Part shown: piece by piece, positions 16,150 through 23,708 of the stretch | Layout of the letters: every line of letters begins with the position of its first letter | Numbering within the stretch: the first letter of the stretch is position 1 | Notes under the pieces: model-generated | Told to the model about the DNA's origin: nothing | The model's input: only the letters and a program-made list of their open reading frames with translations | Databases searched by the model: none | Origin: Streptomyces termitum | GTDB taxonomy: Bacteria > Actinomycetota > Actinomycetes > Streptomycetales > Streptomycetaceae | Direction of reading: 5' to 3' | Length of the DNA stretch: 60,781 nt | NCBI RefSeq assembly: GCF_014650175.1 | Contig: NZ_BMUL01000026.1 | Span: 1-60,781, forward strand | Translations under genes and position numbers: made by a program

Positions 16150-17063
16150 CGGGTCTCTCCTCCGGAGAACTGGACGCGGTCGGCGGTGAGTTCCATGAAC
16201 GCCTCTTCGAGCGAGGCGGTACGGGTGGCGAGTTCGTGCACCGGCAGGGCGTGCAGCCGGGCGATCTCGCTGACGCGCACGGCGTCCAGGCCGGTCACGG
16301 TGAGCCGTTCGCCCTCCGCGTGCACGGTGGCGCCCTCGGCCGTCAGCAGGTCCCGCAGGGCGGTCGCGGCGGGGGTGGTCACGGCGACGTGCCGCCGGGT
16401 GCCGCGCGCGGAGAAGTCCACGAGGCTCTCGGCCGCGAGGAGTTCGCCCCGGCCGATGACGACGAGCTGGTCGGCGGTGTGCTCCATCTCGGACATCAGA
16501 TGGCTGGAGACGAAGACGGTACGGCCCTCGGCGGCGAGCCGCCGGAAGAGGTCGCGGACCCATTTCACGCCTTCCGGGTCCAGGCCGTTGAGCGGCTCGT
16601 CGAAGAGGAGGACCGGCGGGTCGCCGAGGAGGGCGGACGCGATGCCGAGGCGTTGTCTCATGCCGAGGGAGAAGCCGCCGATGCGGCGCCGGGCGACGTC
16701 GGCGAGGCCGACCTCGCGCAGCACTTCGCCGACCCGGCCGCGCGGGATGCCGTTGCCCCGGGCCAGGGCCCACAGGTGGGCTTCGGCGCTGCGCCCGCCG
16801 TGCACGTCGTGGGCGTCGAGGAGGGCGCCGACGTGGCGCAGGCCGCGCGGACGGTCGCGGAAGGGTCTTCCCGCGACGGTGACGGTGCCGCCGGTGGGCC
16901 GGTCGAGGCCGAGGATCATCCGGAGCGTGGTGCTCTTGCCGGAGCCGTTCGGGCCGAGGAATCCGGTCACCCGGCCGGGGTGCACGGTGAAGGTCAGGCC
17001 GTTGACGGCGGTCGTGCCGCCGTAGCGCTTGGTGAGTTCGCTGATGTCGATCACGGGGTTCAC
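16146..17063 (-). CDS. ABC transporter ATP-binding protein (drug/ABC-2 exporter type)
   Basis: 305 residues from GTG 17063; another GTG three codons in (17054) is possible, and neither has a strong ribosome-binding site. Walker A GPNGSGKSTTLRM, signature FSLGMRQRLGIASALL, Walker B PVLLFDEPLNGLD and the switch His in VFVSSHLMSEME are all present. The C-terminal 80 residues form the accessory domain typical of DrrA-like exporters. Partner of the permease gene. Divergent from the kinase/regulator operon, with 123 bp between starts, which suggests that system controls it, as in LiaRS/BceRS-type arrangements. Confidence 0.9.
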   Translation of the reverse strand: MNPVIDISELTKRYGGTTAVNGLTFTVHPGRVTGFLGPNGSGKSTTLRMILGLDRPTGGTVTVAGRPFRDRPRGLRHVGALLDAHDVHGGRSAEAHLWALARGNGIPRGRVGEVLREVGLADVARRRIGGFSLGMRQRLGIASALLGDPPVLLFDEPLNGLDPEGVKWVRDLFRRLAAEGRTVFVSSHLMSEMEHTADQLVVIGRGELLAAESLVDFSARGTRRHVAVTTPAATALRDLLTAEGATVHAEGERLTVTGLDAVRVSEIARLHALPVHELATRTASLEEAFMELTADRVQFSGGETR

Positions 17064-17151
17064 GGTGCCGTCCGGGCCCCCCGCCCGTCGTCGGACCGGT
17101 GCGGACAATCTCCGGGCGCGGTGTCGACCGGGGTTGTACGGCCCGGGTCCG

Positions 17152-17187
17152 ATGACCCGGGGCGGGGACGCGCCTACGATCACGGCA
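17152..17187 (+). promoter_or_regulatory. Candidate leaderless promoter of the histidine kinase gene
   Basis: TACGAT (17175-17180) fits TANNNT and ends 6 nt before the ATG at 17187, which has no ribosome-binding site. ATGACC at 17152-17157 gives a 17-bp spacing and is a moderate -35 match. A transcript starting at the A of the ATG is predicted. Confidence 0.5.
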
Positions 17188-18494
17188 TGCCCGTCTCCCC
17201 GCCTCCGTCCCCGCCCACGGTGCCGCCCCCGATGCCCCTGCCGCTGCTCAAGCGCATCCCGCCGGGCCTGTGGGTGGGCCTGGCGTGGGTGCCGGCGGCG
17301 GTGCAGCCGATCGTGCGGTACGTGCTGGTGCCGCCGCGCGACGCGTACTCCCTCAGCTATCCCCGGCACGGTCTCGACGCGCCCGCCGCGCAGGTGCTGC
17401 TGGCGCTGGCCCTCCTCCTGGCGCTGACCGGCTGCGTGCTGCTGGGCCGCCGCCCCGGGACGGCGTACGCCCTGGTGGTCGGCGGGACGGTCGTCCTGTC
17501 GCTGGCGTGGCGTCAGGACGAGGCCATGCCGATCCAGTTCCTCGGGGTGGGCGTCGCCCTCTGCTGCCTGGCGGCGGCGCTGCCCCGGCGGGCCGCGCTC
17601 GTGGCGACGGCCGGGACGCTGGGCGTGCTCGCCGGGTACCTCGTCCTGCGGTGGGCGACGGACGCGGAGACGGGGACGGCCTCGGAGCCGTTCATCGCGC
17701 TGATGGTCGTCATCGCCGGGCTCCTCGGCAACTCGGTGCACCAGGCCGGCGCGCACACCGCCGAGCTGCACGCGCGGGCCGCCGCGCAGGCGGTCATCGC
17801 CGAACGGCTCCGGATCGCGCGGGAGATGCACGACACGGTCGCCCACAGCATCGGCATCATCGCCCTCCAGGCGGGGGCGGCGGCCCGGGTGGTGGAGACG
17901 CAGCCGGACCGGGCCCGGGAGGCGATGACGACGGTGGAGCTGGTGGGCCGGGAGACGCTGGCGGGGCTGCGGCGCATGCTGGGCGCCCTGCGCGAGGCCG
18001 ACCACGACCCCGCCGCGCACGACCGGGACCGGGACCGGGACCGGGACCGGAGCCGCGCCCCCGCCGCCGGTCTCGCGGACCTGGAGCGGCTGGCCGCGAC
18101 GACCACGGCGGCCGGTGTCCGGGTGGACGTCCGCCGGAGGGGCGAGTGCCGCCCGCTCCCCGCCGACGTCGACCTGGCGGCGTTCCGCATCGTCCAGGAG
18201 GCGGTGACGAACGTCGTGCGGCACGCGGCGACCGACCGCTGCCGGGTGGACGTCGAGTACCGCGCGGACGAGCTCGTCGTCGAGGTCACCGACCGGGGCG
18301 CGGCCGTGCCCGGAGCCCCGGACGGTTCCCGGCCCCGGAGCACCGGGTTCGGCCTGCTCGGCATGGGCGAGCGGGTCGCCCTGCTGGACGGCGGCTTCAC
18401 GGCGGGCCCGCGCCCGGAGGGCGGCTTCCGGGTCGCCGCCCGGCTGCCGCTGCCGCAGGGCGCGACGGCGGGAGCGGAGGCGGGTGCCCGATGA
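17187..18494 (+). CDS. Sensor histidine kinase, NarX/DesK-like (HisKA_3)
   Basis: 435 residues. An N-terminal Pro-rich tail is followed by about five membrane segments (residues 30-185) with no sizeable extracellular domain, so it probably senses the membrane or a lipid-soluble signal. Dimerisation/phosphoacceptor domain: IAREMHDTVAHSIGIIALQ carries the His. ATPase: N-box FRIVQEAVTNVVRHA, G-box STGFGLLGMGERVALLDGG. A DRDRDRDRDR stretch (bases 18021-18050, 6-bp repeats) lies between the His and ATPase regions. Overlaps the response regulator by 4 bp (ATGA). Confidence 0.92.
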   Translation: MPVSPPPSPPTVPPPMPLPLLKRIPPGLWVGLAWVPAAVQPIVRYVLVPPRDAYSLSYPRHGLDAPAAQVLLALALLLALTGCVLLGRRPGTAYALVVGGTVVLSLAWRQDEAMPIQFLGVGVALCCLAAALPRRAALVATAGTLGVLAGYLVLRWATDAETGTASEPFIALMVVIAGLLGNSVHQAGAHTAELHARAAAQAVIAERLRIAREMHDTVAHSIGIIALQAGAAARVVETQPDRAREAMTTVELVGRETLAGLRRMLGALREADHDPAAHDRDRDRDRDRSRAPAAGLADLERLAATTTAAGVRVDVRRRGECRPLPADVDLAAFRIVQEAVTNVVRHAATDRCRVDVEYRADELVVEVTDRGAAVPGAPDGSRPRSTGFGLLGMGERVALLDGGFTAGPRPEGGFRVAARLPLPQGATAGAEAGAR

Positions 18495-19243
18495 CCGTGC
18501 GCGTGCTGCTCGCCGACGACCAGCCCCTGGTCCGCGCCGCCCTCCAGATGGTGATCACCGACACCGCCGACGTCGAGGTCGTGGGCGAGGCGGGGAACGG
18601 CGAGGAGGCGGTCCGGATGACCGGGGAACTCGCCCCCGACGTGGTCGTCATGGACATCCGGATGCCCGGCACGGACGGCATCGAGGCCACCCGCCTGATC
18701 ACGGCGGGCGGCGGCCCCACCCGGGTGGTCGTCCTCACCACCTTCGACGAGGACGACCATGTGTACGGGGCGCTGCGGGCGGGCGCGTCCGGGTTCCTGG
18801 TCAAGGACATGGCCCTGGACGACATCCTCGCCGCGATCCGGGTCGTCGCCGCCGGTGACGCCCTCATCTCCCCGGCCGTCACCCGCAGGCTGATCAGGGA
18901 GTTCGCGGCCCGCCCCGAGACGGCCCGCCCCGAAACGTCCCGCCCCGAAACGTCCCGCCCCGAGACGGCCGGACCCGGGACGGCCGGACCCGAAGCGGCC
19001 CACCCCGGGACGGCACCGGAGTCCCGCCGTCCGGAGCTGGCGCGGATCACGGACCGGGAGCGCGAGGTGCTCGTCCTGGTCGGCCAGGGCCTGTCCAATA
19101 CGGAGATCGCCGAACGGCTCTCCCTCAGCGTCGCCACCGCCAAGACCTACCTGACCCGCCTGCTGGCCAAGCTGGACGCCCGCGACCGCGTCCAGCTCGT
19201 GATCCTCGCCTACGAGGCGGGCCTGGTGGGCCCGCACGCCTGA
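18491..19243 (+). CDS. Response regulator, NarL/FixJ family (LuxR-type HTH)
   Basis: 250 residues. Receiver domain 1-120: acidic pocket DD (residues 9-10), phosphoacceptor D55 (VVVMDIRMPG), TT in VVLTTFDEDD and K in GFLVKDMA. HTH domain at the C-terminus: ITDREREVLVLVGQGLSNTEIAERL. The linker between them is unusual: about 40 residues of RPET-type repeats encoded by 15-bp tandem repeats (18911-18970). The linker lengthens the protein beyond the usual 210-220 residues. Coupled to the kinase gene; likely controls the divergent exporter. Confidence 0.94.
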   Translation: MTVRVLLADDQPLVRAALQMVITDTADVEVVGEAGNGEEAVRMTGELAPDVVVMDIRMPGTDGIEATRLITAGGGPTRVVVLTTFDEDDHVYGALRAGASGFLVKDMALDDILAAIRVVAAGDALISPAVTRRLIREFAARPETARPETSRPETSRPETAGPGTAGPEAAHPGTAPESRRPELARITDREREVLVLVGQGLSNTEIAERLSLSVATAKTYLTRLLAKLDARDRVQLVILAYEAGLVGPHA

Positions 19244-19272
19244 CCGGAACCCGGGCCCCGGGCCCCCGGGGG

Positions 19273-20058
19273 TCAGTGCACGGAGAAGCCGCCGTCCACG
19301 AAGAGGGAGTGGCCGGTGATGGAGGCGGAGGCGGGGCCCGCGAGGAGGACGGCGGCACCGGCGAAGTCCTCGGCGAGGCCGTTGCGACCGGTCAGGGTGC
19401 GGGCGGCGAGGGCGGCGACCTTCTCCGGGTCGGAGGAGAGCCGCTGGTTGAGCGGGGTCATCACGAAGCCGGGCACCAGGGTGTTGACGGTGACGCCGTA
19501 CGGGGACCACGCCTCGGCCTGGGAGCGGGCCAGCGACTCCAGGGCGCCCTTCGACACCCCGTACGCCCCGCTCTGCACGAACGCGCGGTGCGCCTGCTGC
19601 GAGGTGATGTGGATGATCCGGCCGTGGCCGCGCTCGGCCATGCCGGGCCCGAACCGCTGCCCGAGCAGGAACGGCGCCTCCAGGTTCACCGTCATCGTCG
19701 TGTCCCACACCTCCTCGCCCAGCTCCCCGAGCGGCGGCCGGAGGTTGATCCCGGCGGAGTTCACGAGGATGTCCGGCTCGCCGAAGACGGCCGCCGCCGC
19801 CTCCGCGCCCGCCCCGATCCCCTCCCGGGTGCTCAGGTCGGCGCTCACCCATCCCGCCTCGCACCCGTCGGCGGTGAGTGCGGCGACGGTCGCGGCGAGT
19901 TCCGCCTCCTTGCGGGCGAGGACGACGACGCGCGCCCCGGCGCGGGCCAGCGCCCCGGCGACGGCCCGGCCGATGCCGGAGCTGCCGCCGGTGACGAGGG
20001 CGGTGCGGCCTTCGAGGGAGAAGAGGCCGGAGAGGTATCCGGCGGGCCCGGTGGTCAT
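19273..20058 (-). CDS. SDR family oxidoreductase (gluconate 5-dehydrogenase-like)
   Basis: 261 residues. Classical short-chain dehydrogenase: NAD(P) loop ALVTGGSSGIGRAV, NSAG (ILVNSAGINLRPP), catalytic Ser in HITSQQAH, YGVSK with Tyr and Lys, and a C-terminal ITGHSLFVDGGFSVH. It oxidises or reduces a hydroxyl/keto group; gluconate 5-dehydrogenase is the nearest-looking subfamily but the substrate is not provable. ATG 20058 chosen for GAGGAGC 7 nt upstream. Convergent with the response regulator (29-bp gap rich in CCCGGG that may form a shared terminator). Confidence 0.88.
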   Translation of the reverse strand: MTTGPAGYLSGLFSLEGRTALVTGGSSGIGRAVAGALARAGARVVVLARKEAELAATVAALTADGCEAGWVSADLSTREGIGAGAEAAAAVFGEPDILVNSAGINLRPPLGELGEEVWDTTMTVNLEAPFLLGQRFGPGMAERGHGRIIHITSQQAHRAFVQSGAYGVSKGALESLARSQAEAWSPYGVTVNTLVPGFVMTPLNQRLSSDPEKVAALAARTLTGRNGLAEDFAGAAVLLAGPASASITGHSLFVDGGFSVH

Positions 20059-20169
20059 GGTCGTGCTCCTCGTGCGTGCGTACGGCCCCGGTCCGCCCGG
20101 TGCGGCGGCCGGGCCGGTGTCCCGCATCCTGGCACAGCGCTCCGGCGGCCCGCGAAGGCCGTCCCGGGG

Positions 20170-21168
20170 TCAGGCTGAGGCCGCTCGGAGGAGGGTCTCG
20201 GCCGCGCCGGTGCGGGCGTAGAGGACGGAGCGGCCGGCGCGGTGGGCGCTGACCAGGCCCGCGTCGCGCAGCGCGGTGAGGTGCTGGGACACCCCGGCCG
20301 GGGAGAGCCCGGTGCGGTGGGCCAGCCGTGTGGTGGAGGCCGGGTTCTCCAGGGAGGCCAGCAGCAGGGTGCGCGAGCGGCCCAGGACGGCGGAGAGGGC
20401 GTCGGCCCGCGCGACGGGCCGCGCCTGCCAGAGCGAGCCGACACCGCGTGCCTGGTAGGCGAGCTGGGGCGGGTCCGGCGGTGTCGTCCGGGTGCGCAGC
20501 CCCGTCCCGGTGAAGACCGAGGGGATCAGCAGCAGTCCCGTGCCCGCCGTCGTGCGGGTCAGCGGCTGCTTCCGGCGGGCCATCCGCAGCACGTCGCCGT
20601 CCCAGCTCAGCGACGGGTGCAGGGTGTCGAGGAGGTGGCCGGTGCCGTGCTCGGCGGCGGTGCGGGCCCGGTGGAGGACGTCGGTGTCCAGGACGGCCCG
20701 GATGCGCGCCCAGTAGGGGGCGAGTGCCAGTTCCCAGTAGGTCTCGATCTCCTCCGTCACCTTGGGCAGGAGGCCCTGCGGGTCGTTGCGCAGGGCGCGC
20801 GTCCGGCGGCCGAGGGCGCCCTGGTGGCGGGCCAGGTGGTCGAGGTCCTGGCGGACCCGGTCGGCGGGCGCGGCCCGGATCGCCTCCCGCTCCGCCGCCG
20901 GGGCGGGGGCCGGTCCGGTGGGGGCCGGGTTGAGGAAGTCGGGGACGTAGCCGCCACCGGGCGGGATCAGTTCGTGGAGCCATCCCCGGTCCAGCCCGGC
21001 GGCGATCAGCCGGGGCCGTACCTGGTCGGCCCAGGTCCGGTGCACGGGATGCGCGGCGCCGGACCTCAGCAGCCGGAAGCTGGGCGCGACCTCCCACAGG
21101 GGCGAGACGGCGAACCGCACCCGCGCCAGGTCGTCCGTCGAGAACGCCAGCTCCGCCAGGGCGACCAC
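20170..21168 (-). CDS. ArsR-type winged-helix regulator with long N-terminal domain (DUF5937)
   Basis: 332 residues from GTG 21168. The C-terminal 80 residues are an ArsR-like winged helix: RSRTLLLASLENPASTTRLA then TGLSPAGVSQHLTALRDAGLVS and RAGRSVLYARTGAAE. The first 240 residues form a sensor domain of the DUF5937 type seen in many actinobacterial ArsR proteins, beginning LAFSTDDLARVRFAVSPLWE. No conserved metal-binding Cys are visible, so the signal is probably organic. The GTG has GAGGA directly adjacent, which is too close, so the start or leader state is uncertain. Divergent from the aldo/keto reductase, the likely target. Confidence 0.82.
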   Translation of the reverse strand: MVALAELAFSTDDLARVRFAVSPLWEVAPSFRLLRSGAAHPVHRTWADQVRPRLIAAGLDRGWLHELIPPGGGYVPDFLNPAPTGPAPAPAAEREAIRAAPADRVRQDLDHLARHQGALGRRTRALRNDPQGLLPKVTEEIETYWELALAPYWARIRAVLDTDVLHRARTAAEHGTGHLLDTLHPSLSWDGDVLRMARRKQPLTRTTAGTGLLLIPSVFTGTGLRTRTTPPDPPQLAYQARGVGSLWQARPVARADALSAVLGRSRTLLLASLENPASTTRLAHRTGLSPAGVSQHLTALRDAGLVSAHRAGRSVLYARTGAAETLLRAASA

Positions 21169-21175
21169 TCCTCGA

Positions 21176-21199
21176 TGGATTCGGGCATGAGTGAATCAA
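21176..21199. promoter_or_regulatory. Imperfect dyad in the ArsR/aldo-keto reductase divergent region
   Basis: TGGATTC (21176-21182) and GAATCAA (21193-21199) are near-perfect inverted half-sites with 10 bp between their ends, one helical turn between their inner ends. It lies 8 bp upstream of the regulator start and 37 bp before the reductase ATG. A plausible operator for the regulator. Confidence 0.4.
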
Positions 21200-21235
21200 T
21201 GGCGGGCCAGGCTATCGCGCGGACAGCATCCCTCC

Positions 21236-22156
21236 ATGACCTCACAGAAGATCACCGCGTCGGCGTCGGGCACGTGGAAGCTCGGCGACCTGACGGTCCA
21301 CCGGATCGGTTTCGGCGCGATGCGCCTGCCCCAGCACGGCGAGGCACTCGCGGACGGCGCCGTCCCGCGCGACCGCGACCGGGCGATCCGCGTGCTGCGC
21401 CGCGCGGTCGAGCTCGGCGTGAACCACATCGACACCGCCGCGTTCTACTTCTCACCGCTGCGCTCGGCCAACGAGCTGATCAACCGGGCGCTGGCCCCCT
21501 ACCCCGACGACCTCGTCATCGCCACCAAGGTCGGACCGGGCCGCGACCCCTCGGGCCGGTGGCTGCCGCACGCCACCCCCGGGCAACTGCGCGGCCAGGT
21601 CGAGGAGAACCTGCGCCAGCTCGGCCGCGACCACCTCGACGTGGTGAACCTGCGCATCGTCGGTGACGGCTCGATCGCCGAACGCTTCGGCGCGCTCGCC
21701 GAACTGCGCGAGGCCGGACTCGTCCGCCACGTGGGCCTGTCCAACGTCCGCCCCCACCACCTCGCCGAGGCCCAGGCCATCGCGCCGGTGGTCTGCGTCC
21801 AGAACATGTACGGCATCGGCGCCCCGTCCGAGCAGAGGGAGCTGCTGGACCTCTGCGGTCGACAGCGCCTCGCGTTCGTGCCGTTCTACTCGATCGCCGG
21901 TGCCGGACGCACCGCCGGCGCGACCGCCGACCACGACCCGCGGGTGCGCGCCGTCGCCCGCGCCCACGGTGTGAGCGCGGCCCAGGTCCGGCTGGCGTGG
22001 ACGCTGCACCAAGGCGCGCACGTCCTGGCCATCCCCGGCACCGGCGACCTCGGCCACCTCGCCCAGAACGTCGCCGCCGGCTCCCTGCGGCTGTCGGAGG
22101 CCGAACTCGCCGCCCTGGACTCCGCCGCCGGAGGGGACGGGCCCCGCGCGTCCTGA
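21236..22156 (+). CDS. Aldo/keto reductase, catalytic His not conserved
   Basis: 306 residues. AKR TIM-barrel: FGAMRLPQHGEAL, catalytic D66 and Y71 (NHIDTAAFYFSPLRSANE), K98 (VIATKVGPG) and a C-terminal NADPH segment AIPGTGDLGHLAQN. The usual catalytic His in the DLYLLH position reads LDVVNLRI, so it is absent, which is also true of some actinobacterial homologues. ATG 21236 has no ribosome-binding site and follows CAGCAT by 5 nt, so it may be leaderless. Divergent from, and probably controlled by, the ArsR-type regulator. Substrate unknown. Confidence 0.83.
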   Translation: MTSQKITASASGTWKLGDLTVHRIGFGAMRLPQHGEALADGAVPRDRDRAIRVLRRAVELGVNHIDTAAFYFSPLRSANELINRALAPYPDDLVIATKVGPGRDPSGRWLPHATPGQLRGQVEENLRQLGRDHLDVVNLRIVGDGSIAERFGALAELREAGLVRHVGLSNVRPHHLAEAQAIAPVVCVQNMYGIGAPSEQRELLDLCGRQRLAFVPFYSIAGAGRTAGATADHDPRVRAVARAHGVSAAQVRLAWTLHQGAHVLAIPGTGDLGHLAQNVAAGSLRLSEAELAALDSAAGGDGPRAS

Positions 22157-22184
22157 ACGGCTTCGGGCCGCCGGGGCGCGGACG

Positions 22185-22424
22185 TCAGGCGAGCCGGGAG
22201 AGGAACTCCGTCCAGGCGGCGGGACCCACCGTGAACCGCGGGCCGTCGGGGACCTTGGAGTCGCGGACGTGGACGGTGGTGGGGCATGTGGCGACCTCGA
22301 CGCAGTCACCGTCGCCGCCGCTGCTGTGGCTGGACTTGTGCCAGGGCAGGGCGACTTCGACGCAGTCGCCGCCGTTGCCGGTGCTGTGGCTGCTCTTGAA
22401 CCAGGACAGATCGTTCGTGTGCAT
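22185..22424 (-). CDS. DUF397 protein (duplicate copy 2)
   Basis: 79 residues, ATG 22424 with GAGGAGC. Two DUF397 half-motifs in tandem: WFKSSHSTGNGGDCVEVA then WHKSSHSSGGDGDCVEVA, followed by the RDSKVPDGPRFTVGPAAWTEFL tail. DUF397 proteins pair with WhiJ/Scr1-type HTH regulators in streptomycetes, where they act as small antagonist-like partners. Almost identical in DNA to the copy at 22491-22730, 306 bp away. It lies beyond a strong hairpin and so may be expressed at a lower level or independently. Confidence 0.9.
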   Translation of the reverse strand: MHTNDLSWFKSSHSTGNGGDCVEVALPWHKSSHSSGGDGDCVEVATCPTTVHVRDSKVPDGPRFTVGPAAWTEFLSRLA

Positions 22425-22451
22425 GGTGCTCCTCGGATCTCTCGTGGTGGT

Positions 22452-22481
22452 GCCGGGACGGTCGCACGGGACCGTCCCGGC
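22452..22481 (-). terminator. Strong hairpin between the two DUF397 genes
   Basis: Perfect 12-bp stem, arms 22452-22463 and 22470-22481, 6-nt loop, 9 nt past the stop of the first DUF397 gene. It should end or attenuate the operon before the second copy. Confidence 0.7.
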
Positions 22482-22490
22482 AACGGTGTC

Positions 22491-22730
22491 TCAGACGAGC
22501 CGGGAGAGGAACTCCGTCCAGGCGGCCGGAGCCACCGTGAACTGCGGGCCGTCGGGGACCTTGGAGTCGCGGACGTGGACGGTGGTGGGGCATGTGGCGA
22601 CCTCGACGCAGTCGTCGCCGCTGCCGCCGCTGTAGCTGGACTTGTGCCAGGACAGGGCGACTTCGACGCAGTTGTCGCCGCTGCCGCTGCTGTAGCTGCT
22701 CTTGAACCAGGCCAGTTCGGTCGTGCTCAT
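22491..22730 (-). CDS. DUF397 protein (duplicate copy 1)
   Basis: 79 residues. The ATG (22728-22730) overlaps the stop of the HTH gene as ATGA, so the pair is translationally coupled. Same two-motif layout as its twin: WFKSSYSSGSGDNCVEVA and WHKSSYSGGSGDDCVEVA, then RDSKVPDGPQFTV. The first motif lacks the RDSK tail, so each protein is one half unit plus one full unit. Family members are paired with an HTH/DUF5753 protein; the known WhiJ loci suggest a developmental role. A terminator follows at 22452-22481. Confidence 0.92.
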   Translation of the reverse strand: MSTTELAWFKSSYSSGSGDNCVEVALSWHKSSYSGGSGDDCVEVATCPTTVHVRDSKVPDGPQFTVAPAAWTEFLSRLV

Positions 22731-23560
22731 AGTGCTCCTCGGATCTCCCGCAACAGACTCACGGATGCTTCTACGGACAGAGCCTGTGTCCGCATCCTGG
22801 CATATCGCTGCTGGAGCATGCTGACCACTTTGGGGTCCGAGATGAGGTGGCCGGTCTCCTGGCCCTCGCAGTACGCGTACCAGACGTTCTCCTCGGTTTC
22901 CAGGAGGCAAAGGGGGCCACCGAGGCCCGCGTGATAGCCGCGCGATTCCGGCATGACCTGGATGTCGATGTTGCGCCGCTCGCAAAGGTCGAGGATGTGG
23001 TCGAGCTGCTCGCGCATGACCTCCGGGTCGGCCACCTGACGGCGCAGTACGGACTCCTCGATGATGAAGCTGTAGATCGTTTCCGGGCGCTCGGTGAGGA
23101 TGCGCGCCCGCTCCATGCGACGGAGCAGGTTCGATTCGATCTTCTCCTCGCTCATCGCCGGGATCTGCTTCTCGAAGAGGGTCTTGGCGTAGGCAGGTGT
23201 CTGGAGCAGGCCCGGTACGAGCCGGTTCTCGTAGGTGTCCAGGGTCACCGCCAGCGGCTCCAGGTCCGCCCACTTCTCGAACCACTTCGCCACGCCCAAC
23301 CTGCGCGTGATGCGCCTGGCCGACGCCCGGATGACACCGAACGCGTCCAGCACCTCCTCCGCACGCGTCACGAACTTCTCCGAGGGGAGGCGTCTGCCCT
23401 GCTCGATCGAGGAGACCGTCGGGAGCGAGTAGTCGATCCGCGCCGCGAACTGCTCCTGCGTCAGACCGGCCCGGTTACGGAAAAGCTTGACCACTTCCCC
23501 GAAAGCCTTCAGAGTCTCCGACCAGTCCTGGCCGTCGCCCGCGAACGTCTTCTTCGACAC
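22727..23560 (-). CDS. HTH regulator of the WhiJ/Scr1 type (XRE HTH + DUF5753)
   Basis: 277 residues from GTG 23560, with a near-perfect GGAGGTGAC site. N-terminal XRE helix-turn-helix (about residues 20-75): LFRNRAGLTQEQFAARI and LPTVSSIEQGRRLPS. The C-terminal 180 residues are DUF5753: NRLVPGLLQTPAYAKTLF, ESVLRRQVADPEVMREQL and IDIQVMPESRGYHAGLGGPLCLLE. In Streptomyces such regulators pair with DUF397 proteins and control development (WhiJ), or behave like a toxin-antitoxin pair (Scr1). Codon use is a little less GC-rich than nearby genes. Divergent from the ATPase gene across a 148-bp region with an inverted repeat. Confidence 0.92.
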   Translation of the reverse strand: MSKKTFAGDGQDWSETLKAFGEVVKLFRNRAGLTQEQFAARIDYSLPTVSSIEQGRRLPSEKFVTRAEEVLDAFGVIRASARRITRRLGVAKWFEKWADLEPLAVTLDTYENRLVPGLLQTPAYAKTLFEKQIPAMSEEKIESNLLRRMERARILTERPETIYSFIIEESVLRRQVADPEVMREQLDHILDLCERRNIDIQVMPESRGYHAGLGGPLCLLETEENVWYAYCEGQETGHLISDPKVVSMLQQRYARMRTQALSVEASVSLLREIRGAL

Positions 23561-23642
23561 CCCGTCACCTCCGTACGCGCGTGATCACGCTGACCGCACC
23601 AAGCTTTACGGATAGTCACCGGTACCGTCCAGCGGAACGGCT

Positions 23643-23662
23643 CGTACAAGCCCTCTTGTACG
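23643..23662. promoter_or_regulatory. Inverted repeat in the whiJ-like/ATPase divergent region
   Basis: CGTACAAG (23643-23650) and CTTGTACG (23655-23662) are perfect 8-bp arms with 4 bp between. An 8-4-8 dyad is the right size for an XRE dimer. It is 82 bp from the HTH start and 46 bp from the ATPase start. Candidate autoregulatory operator. Confidence 0.5.
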
Positions 23663-23708
23663 GGTTCGTGACCTGGCAAGTACCTGCTCACGCCGTCACA
23701 TTGGCCCC

